Positions 45,233 through 53,794 of a DNA stretch of 64,000 nt are shown here, piece after piece. A model generated the notes under the pieces. That model was not told the origin of the DNA. It did not search any database and was given only the letters and a program-made list of their open reading frames with translations. The position numbers and the translations under genes were made by a program. The DNA comes from an uncultured Lewinella sp. (GTDB taxonomy: Bacteria > Bacteroidota > Bacteroidia > Chitinophagales > Saprospiraceae): contig CAJXPD010000003.1 of NCBI GenBank assembly GCA_913057785.1, forward strand, positions 27,060 through 91,059. Direction: 5' to 3'. Positions within the stretch are counted from its first letter, which is position 1. The number at the start of each line of letters is the position of its first letter.

Positions 45233-47915
45233 TCGTCCTCCATCACCACCGTCGTGGGCCTTAAGATTCTTTCGCTGGTATTGTAACCCGGAGTTTGTAG
45301 AAGACCTCGAGGGAGATCTACATGAGCGGTTTGAAAGGAACCTCACGCGGATTGGTCCACAGCAGGCACGGTGGAAATTCATCAAAGATGCCCTATCACT
45401 TTTTCGAAGAGGAATTGTTAGAACGCCGCGTTTCCCCGCGGCCACAACTGCCATTGACATGTATCAACACTATTTCAAAATAGCTTGGAGAAATCTCAGG
45501 AAGAATAGGTCTTTTAGTATCATCAACCTAGGAGGTCTCGCAATAAGCCTTAGCTGCTGTCTTTTATTACTTCTTTATATCGTAAGTGAATCTAGTTTTG
45601 ATCAACATCATGAAGATGCGGATAAGCTATTCTTGGTAAACAGCAAGGTCCTTACCAACAATGGAAAATCAGAGCCCTATCCCAAGCTTTCTGCCCCATA
45701 TCGGCAAGCCTTGGCCGACGAGTTCCCAGAAGTGGAGGCCAGCACCCGACTCTGGGTAAACTTCATAGATAACGAAGCTTTATTACAGGTGGACCCGGCT
45801 GCGGGCCCTCCAAAGCTTTTCTACGAACCTAAAGCTTATCATGTTGATCCCAACTTCTTTGAACTCTTCACCTATGAATTTAAGGAGCAATTAGCTGAAG
45901 GCCAGCTCTTAGAAAAACCGAATAGTGTAGTCATTTCAGAACAGCTTGCACAAAAGTTATTTGGAGCAAAATCGGCATTACAACAGCAGATCAAAATTGG
46001 TGGCACAAGTGGCTTTGACCAATCTTTCGAAGTGACAGGGGTCTTCAAATCGGAAAATCATAGATCACATATTGACGCTCATCTCTTCCTTCCATTAGAG
46101 GCTGGATGGATCGGTTATTTCATTCAAACACAACCTCAGAACTTCTCATCCAATAACATCTTGTATACTTACGTAAAGGTGAAGGACAACACCTCTGCCG
46201 CTCAGCTCAATAACAAGATGGAAGCGTTTATGACGAACTATGCGCGGGCTGATCTTCAGGCAGCTGGCTTTGATAAAACCCTTTCCTTACTCGCTGTGGA
46301 TCAAATCCACCTCCATGATGAGATAGATACGGTCGTTAGTGCTACCAACAGCCGATCCTACCTGTACGTATTGGCTAGCATTGGCCTATTAACTCTCTTC
46401 ATCGCCTGCGTCAACTTCATGAACTTGTCGACGGCGCAAGCTACACGTCGTGCTACCGAGGTAGGTATTCGCAAAACCTTTGGTGCGCGCAAAGGAAATC
46501 TTGTCCGACAGTTTTTAAGTGAATCCTTAGTTATGAGTTTCGGGGCTATGCTTCTGGGGCTAGCGCTAGTGCTGATCCTACTTCCTGCTTTCAATGAGCT
46601 CACGGGGAAGAATTTGGATATTGTTTCGCTCTTGCAACCGAAGATTTTATTGGGTTTGTTTGGGCTTATTGTCTTTACTGGGCTTGTAGCGGGTAGTTAT
46701 CCGGCTTTTTATCTCGCCATTTTCAAGCCCTTTCAAGCTATTTCGGACAAAGCAACGAGAAGCAAAGGTCTTGTGCAACTGCGGAGAGGGTCTGTTGTCT
46801 TTCAGTTCGTAATCGCAGTGGGCTTGATCACCGCGACCTTGATTATCCAGCAGCAGATGAAGTTTCTTCAAGAAAAACCTTTAGGCTTTCAGGCTGATCA
46901 GCAGGTAGTCATTCCCATCCGAAGTGCAGAAGCAGGGAGAAATTTCCAGACCTTAAAAAATGAATTAATCCGATCCCCTCACATTTTGGGTGCGGCCGGA
47001 ACACAATTTTATCCAGGGATAGATAATCCTACTTCCGTATCTCTCTATCGACCAGATCAAAAAGTAAATGAGATACAAAGTGTACAGACCAATCAGGTTT
47101 CTCCGGAATTATTGAAGCTCATGGAATATGAGTTATTGGCCGGGCGCTTATTCTCGCCAGCCTTCAAAGCCGACACAGCCAATAGGATTGTAGTTAATGA
47201 AGCTACCTTACGAGCCTGCGGTATTGCGCAAGCGCAAGCCATTGGCCAAAAGCTCAACTTTGATTTTCAAGGTCAAACCATAACTTATGAAATCATCGGT
47301 TTGATTAAAGATTTTCACTTTGAAGATCTACATCAAGAAATTAAACCTTATGCATTTCTCCTAGATCGTAATGAATCACAAAGCTATCTCATCGCAAGAA
47401 TTGATGGCAAGCAGATCAGCAGTGGCTTGCAGGAGCTTAGAGACAGCTGGAATCAAATCAATCCAGCCACTCCATTCCAATACAGCTTCTTAAAGGCGGA
47501 CTTCCAACAAAACTATAATGCAGATCAGCTTACGGCCAAGATTGTATCTTACTTTACGCTAATTGCCATTCTCGTAGGTTGTCTTGGGCTATTTGGTTTG
47601 GTAGCCTTTTCAGCACAGCGACGAACCAAGGAAATTGGGATCCGCAAGGTGCTCGGAGCTTCGGTAGCCTCCATTAGTTTTTTATTGAGTAAGGAGCTAT
47701 TGTTATTGGTAACGATAGCCATTGCCTTAGCACTACCATTGACGTGGGAGATCATGTCAGGTTGGTTAGCTAGCTTCGCCTACCGTACTCAAATAGACTG
47801 GTGGGTCTTTGGCTTGGCAGCGTTTGGTGCTATCCTCATTGCTACCTTGACCATCAGTATACATGCCGTCAAAGCAGCCTTAGCTACTCCTATTCATTCT
47901 CTACGCTCTGAATAG
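45225..47915 (+). CDS. MacB/FtsX-like permease with N-terminal prefix domain (copy 3)
   Basis: 896 residues starting at GTG 45225. The start is fixed by homology: the prefix domain begins at once (SWALRFFRWYCNPEFVEDLE) and lines up with copies 1 and 2. It overlaps copy 2 by 8 bases (GTGAATAA). The rest follows the family: first helix near 100-120, periplasmic domain, FtsX core (VNFMNLSTAQATRRATEVGI, VAGSYPAFYLAIFKPFQAI), second periplasmic domain, final FtsX core (QRRTKEIGIRKVLGASVASI). Last gene of the PadR cluster; a terminator follows 23 bases after the stop. Confidence 0.9.
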   Translation: MNNRPPSPPSWALRFFRWYCNPEFVEDLEGDLHERFERNLTRIGPQQARWKFIKDALSLFRRGIVRTPRFPAATTAIDMYQHYFKIAWRNLRKNRSFSIINLGGLAISLSCCLLLLLYIVSESSFDQHHEDADKLFLVNSKVLTNNGKSEPYPKLSAPYRQALADEFPEVEASTRLWVNFIDNEALLQVDPAAGPPKLFYEPKAYHVDPNFFELFTYEFKEQLAEGQLLEKPNSVVISEQLAQKLFGAKSALQQQIKIGGTSGFDQSFEVTGVFKSENHRSHIDAHLFLPLEAGWIGYFIQTQPQNFSSNNILYTYVKVKDNTSAAQLNNKMEAFMTNYARADLQAAGFDKTLSLLAVDQIHLHDEIDTVVSATNSRSYLYVLASIGLLTLFIACVNFMNLSTAQATRRATEVGIRKTFGARKGNLVRQFLSESLVMSFGAMLLGLALVLILLPAFNELTGKNLDIVSLLQPKILLGLFGLIVFTGLVAGSYPAFYLAIFKPFQAISDKATRSKGLVQLRRGSVVFQFVIAVGLITATLIIQQQMKFLQEKPLGFQADQQVVIPIRSAEAGRNFQTLKNELIRSPHILGAAGTQFYPGIDNPTSVSLYRPDQKVNEIQSVQTNQVSPELLKLMEYELLAGRLFSPAFKADTANRIVVNEATLRACGIAQAQAIGQKLNFDFQGQTITYEIIGLIKDFHFEDLHQEIKPYAFLLDRNESQSYLIARIDGKQISSGLQELRDSWNQINPATPFQYSFLKADFQQNYNADQLTAKIVSYFTLIAILVGCLGLFGLVAFSAQRRTKEIGIRKVLGASVASISFLLSKELLLLVTIAIALALPLTWEIMSGWLASFAYRTQIDWWVFGLAAFGAILIATLTISIHAVKAALATPIHSLRSE

Positions 47916-47938
47916 AATAGGTTTTCCCACTTCCGCTG

Positions 47939-47982
47939 AAAACCTCAAGCTTGATCATCGATCAGCCTTGAGGTTTTTCTTT
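47939..47982 (+). terminator. intrinsic terminator of the PadR-permease operon
   Basis: AAAACCTCAAG (47939-47949) pairs with CTTGAGGTTTT (47967-47977), 11 perfect pairs with a partly paired 17-base loop, followed by a T-rich stretch (tctttttacc). It ends the cluster and separates it from the hydrolase gene. Confidence 0.85.
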
Positions 47983-48071
47983 TTACCACTCGTCCGCTCT
48001 GTTGACCGCTCCTCACAATTTCCTTTCCCCTCCTTTTTAAAACAACTATCTTGTTGAAAAAACAAACAAGC

Positions 48072-49481
48072 ATGAAAGTTATCACTGTTTTAATGGTCTG
48101 CCTGGGATTAGGATACATGAGTTCAGCTCAATCTCCCGTAGGGGACTGGGAGGGCACATTGGAAGCCCCTGGAATGAAACTCAAAATCGTGTTTCATGTC
48201 ACTGCCGATGGTGACGGTTATACTTCTACAATGGACTCTCCTGACCAAGGCGCCATGGGCCTTGCGACCAATTCCACCACTTTCAAAGATGGGAAACTAA
48301 CCATCACTGCTACACAACTTGGAATGACCTATGAAGGTGCCCTAGACCCAGATGGCGCTAATATGAAAGGCGTATTCAAACAAGGACCAGCTACCCTACC
48401 TTTAAACCTAACGAAAGCAAAAGGCGAACCGGCTAAATTAGAACGGCCACAAGAGCCTAAGAAGCCCTATCCCTATAAGGAAGAGGCCGTGAAATATGAT
48501 AATGCAAAAGCAGAAGGTGTAACCCTGGCAGGAACACTAACACTCCCAAATACTACTGGCCCTCATCCAGCCGTAGTATTGATCAGTGGCTCTGGACCAC
48601 AGAATCGAGATGAGGAACTTCTAGGTCATAAGCCATTCTTAGTTCTAGCTGACCACCTCACTCGTCAAGGAATTGCTGTACTACGATTTGATGATCGCGG
48701 AGTAGCCGAATCCACCGGAAATTTTGCTACAGCCACCTCAGCGGATTTCGCTACGGATGCGGAAGCTGCTGTTGCCTACCTAAAAAAGAGAAAGGACATC
48801 GATGCCAGTAAGATTGGCCTAATGGGACATAGCGAAGGAGGATTAATTGCACCAATGGTAGCTGCCCAATCCAAAGATGTAGCTTTTATCGTATTGTTGG
48901 CAGGGCCCGGAGTATCTGGTACGGAAATACTGCTTCTACAACAAGAGTTAATCGCCAAAGCTAGTATGGTCCCGGCTAATGTAATAGCCTTAAACCGTAA
49001 GCTGAACAAAAGAACTTTTGAACTACTAGGCCAACATGAGGACGATCTTCCTAAGGCAAAGGAAGAGATCAAGAAATACATGGAAGAAGAGAAAAAACGA
49101 CTCTCTGATACAGACAAGGCTGCTTTAGAAGCCTCAATGGGACAATTTGATCAAACCTTCCAACAAATTTCTTCCCCTTGGTTCCGCTTCTTCCTCAAAT
49201 ACGACCCAGCTAGCTCCCTGGAAAAAGTTAGTTGTCCGGTATTGGCTATTAACGGATCTAAAGATCTCCAAGTTGATGCAGAACAAAACTTACCTGCCAT
49301 TGAAAAAGCACTCAAGAAAGCAGGCAACAAAAACTATGAAATTAAGTCTCTTGCCAATCTTAATCACCTATTTCAGGCGAGTGAAACAGGATCTCCTACT
49401 GAGTATGGGAAATTGACAGAAACCTTTTCCCCTACTGCACTAAACACCATCAGCAACTGGCTTCAAACCCAGTTGAAATAA
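48072..49481 (+). CDS. exported alpha/beta hydrolase
   Basis: 469 residues from the ATG at 48072; a TTG at 48051 is in frame but would spoil the signal peptide (1-20, GYMSSAQ). Residues 21-115 form a small beta domain (SPVGDWEGTLEAPGMKLKIV, a lipocalin-like module found before such hydrolases). Residues about 140-469 are an alpha/beta hydrolase: oxyanion region ISGSGPQNRDEE, DDRGVAES, nucleophile Ser254 in GHSEGG, acid in INGSKDLQVD and His in NLNHLF. Serine-peptidase or esterase activity in the periplasm or at the outer membrane; substrate unknown. It ends 6 bases before the kinase gene, so the two are probably co-transcribed. Confidence 0.88.
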   Translation: MKVITVLMVCLGLGYMSSAQSPVGDWEGTLEAPGMKLKIVFHVTADGDGYTSTMDSPDQGAMGLATNSTTFKDGKLTITATQLGMTYEGALDPDGANMKGVFKQGPATLPLNLTKAKGEPAKLERPQEPKKPYPYKEEAVKYDNAKAEGVTLAGTLTLPNTTGPHPAVVLISGSGPQNRDEELLGHKPFLVLADHLTRQGIAVLRFDDRGVAESTGNFATATSADFATDAEAAVAYLKKRKDIDASKIGLMGHSEGGLIAPMVAAQSKDVAFIVLLAGPGVSGTEILLLQQELIAKASMVPANVIALNRKLNKRTFELLGQHEDDLPKAKEEIKKYMEEEKKRLSDTDKAALEASMGQFDQTFQQISSPWFRFFLKYDPASSLEKVSCPVLAINGSKDLQVDAEQNLPAIEKALKKAGNKNYEIKSLANLNHLFQASETGSPTEYGKLTETFSPTALNTISNWLQTQLK

Positions 49482-49487
49482 GTAAAG

Positions 49488-50540
49488 ATGCCCAAAACCA
49501 CCAAGACAAGATTGTTCTGGACGCTTCACATCCTCGGTTGGCTAATTTTTACAATAGTCAACGGAGGAGTGAATGGGTATTTTAGCGGCAGTAAGTCCGT
49601 CGCCTTGATCAACTCCTTGGTGGGACTATGGGGCTTCTTGATTACACTTGGCTATCGACGCTACATCCATAAGGCGGGTTGGAAAGACTACAGTTTGTCT
49701 CAACTCGTTCTACCGGCACTCTTGGGAACGCTAATCGTGTCTTGTATCTGGATGGCGATAAGTGCTTTGGTAGCCTACTATGGGATCTATTACCTGGAAG
49801 GTCAACGCGTTCCGCTCTGGATACTTTTTCTTAACGGAACAATTTCCGGACTGTTGATTATCGCCATTTGGACTGCCCTTTATTTTTCCTATCACTTCTT
49901 CCGTCGGTATACGCAAGCAGAAGTGGAAAAATGGAAACTGGAGGCTACGCTCAAAGAAGCACAATTAGCGGGCCTACGCACGCAGATTAATCCTCATTTT
50001 ATGTTCAATGCGCTGAATAACATTCGGGCCTTGATCTTAGAGGATGGACATAAAGCTAGGTTAATGCTGACCCACTTATCGGATCTTCTGCGCTATTCGC
50101 TAGCGGAAACGCAACATGAGCGGGTTTCTCTTAAGACAGATTTAGAAACGATAGATTATTTCATGGCGTTACACAGCATCCAGTTCGAAGATAAACTACA
50201 GTTCCAGATGGAGATCGAAGAGGAGCTCCAAGAAGTTAAGGTACCACCAATGCTGATCCAACTCATGATAGAGAACGCCATAAAGCATGGAATAAGTCAA
50301 CAGGCCGAAGGAGGAATCATACAGTTAAGCATAAGAAAAGCTCAAGAAAAATTAAGCATATCCGTCAAGAATACAGGAACACTTGCCACTACGGTAGAAG
50401 ACTCCAGAGCGTCCGCAGGGGTGGGTGTCCAGAATATCAAAGACCGAATAGCACTTCTCTATAATGGAGAAGCTCATTTCAGTCTAACTGAAGAATCCGG
50501 AATGGTAGAGGCCAAGGTCAATTTACCTTTGACCTCCTAA
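49488..50540 (+). CDS. LytS/YehU-type sensor histidine kinase
   Basis: 350-residue membrane kinase. Four hydrophobic segments at about 10-30, 40-57, 73-100 and 109-135 form the sensor; a short coiled coil follows (143-163). The phospho-acceptor region is QINPHFMFNALNNIR with His170, typical of the His_kinase (PF06580) class, followed by the ATP-binding N-box (LIENAIKHGI near 260) and G-box GVGVQNIKDRIALLY. Its partner is the LytTR regulator 22 bases downstream. The sensor lacks an extracellular domain, so it may sense membrane state or a small ligand. Confidence 0.92.
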   Translation: MPKTTKTRLFWTLHILGWLIFTIVNGGVNGYFSGSKSVALINSLVGLWGFLITLGYRRYIHKAGWKDYSLSQLVLPALLGTLIVSCIWMAISALVAYYGIYYLEGQRVPLWILFLNGTISGLLIIAIWTALYFSYHFFRRYTQAEVEKWKLEATLKEAQLAGLRTQINPHFMFNALNNIRALILEDGHKARLMLTHLSDLLRYSLAETQHERVSLKTDLETIDYFMALHSIQFEDKLQFQMEIEEELQEVKVPPMLIQLMIENAIKHGISQQAEGGIIQLSIRKAQEKLSISVKNTGTLATTVEDSRASAGVGVQNIKDRIALLYNGEAHFSLTEESGMVEAKVNLPLTS

Positions 50541-50562
50541 TCCAAAAGAGAAATCGAGTAGT

Positions 50563-51273
50563 ATGAGAGCAATGATTGTTGAAGATTCTCGCTTAGCTAG
50601 AAATGAACTAAAAACGCTACTGCGAGATCATCCGCAAATTGAAATTGTAGGAGAGGCCGCTAATGGTAAAGAAGCCTTGGACTTAATCCCTGCATTAGCT
50701 CCCGAATTATTGTTCTTGGATATCCAAATGCCCGGAATGGGTGGATTTGAAATGCTTGAACAATTGGATTGGGTTCCCTTGATCGTCTTTACCACAGCCT
50801 ATGATGAATATGCAGTGAAGTCTTTTGAATTCAACACACTAGATTATCTCTTGAAGCCCATTCATCCAGACCGACTGGCATTGACCATCAAACGACTGGA
50901 GGAAAGACAAGAAAAGCCTGAAGCCTCTTCCGTCTTGAAAAGTGAAAGCCATCAAATCTTTGTTAAGGATGGTGAAAAGTGCTGGATTGTGAAACTAGCA
51001 GAAATCCGGCTGATGGAAATCCATGGAAATTATACCCGTATTTACTTTGAGAACAACAAACCCTTGATCTTGAAGTCACTCAACCAACTGGAAAGCCGAT
51101 TAGACCCTCAACAATTTTTCAGAGCCAATCGTCAGCAGATCATCAACCTTAAATGGATTGCAAAACTTGATCCTTGGTTAAACGGTCGCTTAAAGGTCAC
51201 ATTGATCAATGGCGAGGAAGTGGAAATTTCCCGACGGCAATCCACGAAGCTCCGAGAGTTATTATCCTTCTAA
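50563..51273 (+). CDS. LytTR-family response regulator
   Basis: 236 residues. The receiver domain (about 1-120) has the acidic pocket E7/D8, phospho-acceptor Asp53 (LLFLDIQMPGMGGFEML), Thr in FTTAYDEYAVKSFE and Lys in YLLKPIHPDRL. The C-terminal LytTR DNA-binding domain (about 130-236) contains EIHGNYTRIYFEN and FFRANRQQIINL. It pairs with the kinase upstream. The target genes are unknown; candidates are the hydrolase and the DUF1648 gene beside it. Confidence 0.93.
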   Translation: MRAMIVEDSRLARNELKTLLRDHPQIEIVGEAANGKEALDLIPALAPELLFLDIQMPGMGGFEMLEQLDWVPLIVFTTAYDEYAVKSFEFNTLDYLLKPIHPDRLALTIKRLEERQEKPEASSVLKSESHQIFVKDGEKCWIVKLAEIRLMEIHGNYTRIYFENNKPLILKSLNQLESRLDPQQFFRANRQQIINLKWIAKLDPWLNGRLKVTLINGEEVEISRRQSTKLRELLSF

Positions 51274-51434
51274 ATATCATAGTCAAAAACACTTTAGATC
51301 AGAATTCTTGTGGGGTCCCCATGAGAGACAGTTCTCCTGTTAGCTGATGCACTGTCCCTAATAGAAGCAGCGCTTCTGGTCGAGCCGTTATCGTGATTCA
51401 GAGACACAAAATTTGTAAGTAAAACTAATATACC

Positions 51435-51935
51435 ATGACAGACTATAGAGAAGTTGCGCCTCCTGCCACACCCTTGGAAAAACAGTTAAAAACACTCAGT
51501 TTGGTTATACTTGCTGTAATGGTGGTTTATTGCATAACCAACTTCACCAGTCTACCGAACGAAATTCCAATTCACTTCAACGCCAAAGGAGAGGCAGATG
51601 GTTGGGGTACCAAGAATATCTTATTTTTCATACCGGGAGTATGTGCCTTTCTATTCATGATGATGCACTTTATTGGAACCCTCAAGCCCAAAACTTACAA
51701 TTTCCCCGTAAAGCTTACGGAAGATAATGCGAGAAAACAAGTAGAGCTAGCCCGCGAAATGATGCAAAGCCTAAATGTGGTGATTTTTGGTCTGATGTTC
51801 TATATCCTTTGGAGAATGGTGGATTTGGCCACCGGAGGAACCGGCGGGCTTGGCACCTTATTCATGATCGTCTTCCTTGTAGGAATTTTCGGTGTCATCG
51901 TCTACTATATGCGCCTGGCACAAAAACATGCCTAA
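51435..51935 (+). CDS. DUF1648 domain membrane protein
   Basis: 166 residues with about four membrane helices (22-42, 62-82, 112-130, 138-160). The DUF1648 signature follows helix 1: SLPNEIPIHFNAKGEADGWG. In Gram-positive relatives (SdpI-like) this domain occurs in immunity and signalling proteins; the role here is unknown. It lies 161 bases after the LytTR gene and may be its target. It converges on porQ with 17 bases between. Confidence 0.83.
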   Translation: MTDYREVAPPATPLEKQLKTLSLVILAVMVVYCITNFTSLPNEIPIHFNAKGEADGWGTKNILFFIPGVCAFLFMMMHFIGTLKPKTYNFPVKLTEDNARKQVELAREMMQSLNVVIFGLMFYILWRMVDLATGGTGGLGTLFMIVFLVGIFGVIVYYMRLAQKHA

Positions 51936-51952
51936 GGTCCTAATTAGGCGGA

Positions 51953-53008
51953 TTACTTTTTAAACTCCTTGATGTTCGTGGAAATAGTCAAATGGTTGAC
52001 TCCACCAGCCAAGTGGAAGGTAGTCCGCCCATAGTCTAGCCTAAATCGGTTGATTTTAATGCCAAATCCATAGGTGAAACCGGCTAGACTTCTGAAATTC
52101 TCCAAGGATAGTTCCCTACGCAAGAAATGATTATAGCCTAAGCGAAGTCGGAAGTTTTCCTTTTTGCCAATCAGCAGTTCACCATTGAAAATGAAGTGTC
52201 GAAATAAGTTATCGAAGTATATACTGGTAGGACTCCGCTCCGTTTGCAAGTCACCGATAAAGACGGTGCCTTGCTCAGCATTAGGGTCGTCGTAGAGAAT
52301 ATTCCAGCGATTGAAGTGGTGGTAGATAATAGAAAAACGAAAAGGTAAATACTTCAAGCGCTTAGAAATGCCTAACTGCACCTCAAAAGGGAGTGGTTCG
52401 GTTTCTCCACCTTCCTGATAAGTAGAAAGCTGAGTCCCCATATTGCGAAAGAGAATGGTAGCTGTAAAGTTCTTGCTCGTATCATAATAAATCAGTGCCG
52501 CATCAGAAACAATTCCCCAACTATTGAAGCCGGCCAATTGAGAACTGATCATCTTGACATTAGCGCCAGCGGTCATCCTCTCATTAATCGGGTACGCCCC
52601 ACCCATGCTTATAGCATATTCGGCTACCTTAAACTGCCCTTCTATCACGCCTTGTTGATCGCGAGCATCTATCTCCCCATAGTTAACGTATTGAATACCG
52701 CCATGAAAAGTAGTATTCCACTTCTCCGCATGGTGTCCATACCCCACATAACCATGCTGAATACCGGCTAAGTGAAAGCTGTGACTAAAACTAATCTGCT
52801 GATGCATAAGCGGATTCAATAGACTAGGATTTGCCAGTGCTAAATTTACGTCATCATCTCGAACAGTGATCAAGTTGGCTCCAAGAGCAGACACACGAGC
52901 CGAAGGAGATAGGTTTAGAAATTCGTAGGTATTGATTCCTCCAATCTGAGCATAACCAAATTGGCTGATCAAGACAAATACGAAGAGCGAGTGTAGATTT
53001 TTACGCAT
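51953..53008 (-). CDS. porQ: type IX secretion system protein PorQ
   Basis: 351-residue outer-membrane protein: signal peptide 1-20 (SQFGYAQ) and a beta-barrel-like body ending in KEFKK. Family strings include INTYEFLNLSPSARVSALG, LANPSLLNPLMHQQISFSHS and FTYGFGIKINRFRLDYGRT. PorQ is a porin-like part of T9SS, reported with PorU, PorV and PorZ in attaching cargo to the surface after removal of the C-terminal domain. The four cargo proteins in this window would use the same system. The gene is alone rather than with other por genes, as is normal. Confidence 0.9.
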   Translation of the reverse strand: MRKNLHSLFVFVLISQFGYAQIGGINTYEFLNLSPSARVSALGANLITVRDDDVNLALANPSLLNPLMHQQISFSHSFHLAGIQHGYVGYGHHAEKWNTTFHGGIQYVNYGEIDARDQQGVIEGQFKVAEYAISMGGAYPINERMTAGANVKMISSQLAGFNSWGIVSDAALIYYDTSKNFTATILFRNMGTQLSTYQEGGETEPLPFEVQLGISKRLKYLPFRFSIIYHHFNRWNILYDDPNAEQGTVFIGDLQTERSPTSIYFDNLFRHFIFNGELLIGKKENFRLRLGYNHFLRRELSLENFRSLAGFTYGFGIKINRFRLDYGRTTFHLAGGVNHLTISTNIKEFKK

Positions 53009-53046
53009 TCACCATCATTTATAAATAGGGCAAGTCTCCCTATGAT

Positions 53047-53685
53047 CTATTCTGTCCCTACCGCGCCGCCTTCTTTTGACCAAACGGTTCGACAGATTCC
53101 ATTTTCGCAATTCATGGTTTTTGTCAGTTCCCCAGTTTCATCATACAATTTCAGCAAACCATGTTCGTGATCTCCATTTCTATAGTACCCCTCAGCTTTC
53201 AGGTTACCATTTTCATAATACTCAACAAACGGCCCATTTTCTTCATTATCACTAAAACTCACTACTTCCATTAATTGCCCACTTTGATAATACCGCTTCC
53301 ATTCCCCTTCCATAAAATTGGCGGTATACATTCCTACCAGCTCTAGGGTATTGCTTTCATAGAAGGCCCGGTATTCTCCATCAAAAAGACCGTTCTGGTA
53401 ATTTTCTATGATCAATGTATCTCCATTCTCGGCAAACATAATTCTAGCCCCTTGTAAGGTATCGTTCTCATAATTAGCGAGCTCAACCAAATTGCCTTCC
53501 GGATCAATACGCATGAATTGTCCTTCCTTCGCATAGTTGTCTATCCGGCGAGAATAACGCTCAATATTATCGTACTCATCCGTTCGTTCTACCATCTCCA
53601 ATCCTTCCGGTAGATCACTTTCCGATGCACAAGAAAAAAGAAAAAACAGTAAGCTTAATGCTGATAATCCCCTAAACAAATTCAT
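53047..53685 (-). CDS. lipoprotein with MORN-variant (YwqK-like) repeats
   Basis: 212 residues from the ATG at 53685; the upstream GTG at 53703 would only add MSITIT. The signal peptide ends with a lipobox, FSCAS, Cys about 19. The body contains about six MORN-variant repeats of the type GEYRAFYESNTLELVG, GEWKRYYQSGQLMEVV, GPFVEYYENGNLKAEG and HGLLKLYDETGELTK. The domain is often labelled toxin-antitoxin YwqK antitoxin, but no toxin lies nearby and most Bacteroidota copies are simple surface repeats. It follows the ugd gene by 109 bases and precedes porQ by 38. Confidence 0.85.
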   Translation of the reverse strand: MNLFRGLSALSLLFFLFSCASESDLPEGLEMVERTDEYDNIERYSRRIDNYAKEGQFMRIDPEGNLVELANYENDTLQGARIMFAENGDTLIIENYQNGLFDGEYRAFYESNTLELVGMYTANFMEGEWKRYYQSGQLMEVVSFSDNEENGPFVEYYENGNLKAEGYYRNGDHEHGLLKLYDETGELTKTMNCENGICRTVWSKEGGAVGTE

Positions 53686-53716
53686 AGTTATTGTTATTGA
53701 CACTGGGTCGATAGTA

Positions 53717-53744
53717 CAGGGCCAAAAGGAAACCCTTTGCCCTG
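53717..53744 (-). terminator. hairpin between ugd and the MORN-repeat gene
   Basis: CAGGGC (53717-53722) and GCCCTG (53739-53744) pair, with further AAA/TTT and GG/CC pairs inside and small bulges. It lies 51 bases past the ugd stop on the minus strand but lacks a U-tract, so termination is uncertain. Confidence 0.4.
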
Positions 53745-53794
53745 CTACTCTTTTACAACGAAAGATAGGCCTAGCTCGTGCCTTTACGCGATAT

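Noticed and set aside
51930..51949. Palindromic CCTAATTAGG and GCCTAA/TTAGGC between the DUF1648 gene and porQ as a bidirectional terminator
   Set aside because: The stem includes the stop codon of the DUF1648 gene, is short and AT-rich; probably chance in a 17-base gap.
53047..53685. Toxin-antitoxin assignment for the MORN-repeat gene
   Set aside because: The antitoxin label comes from a family name; no toxin gene is nearby and the protein is a lipoprotein of simple repeats.
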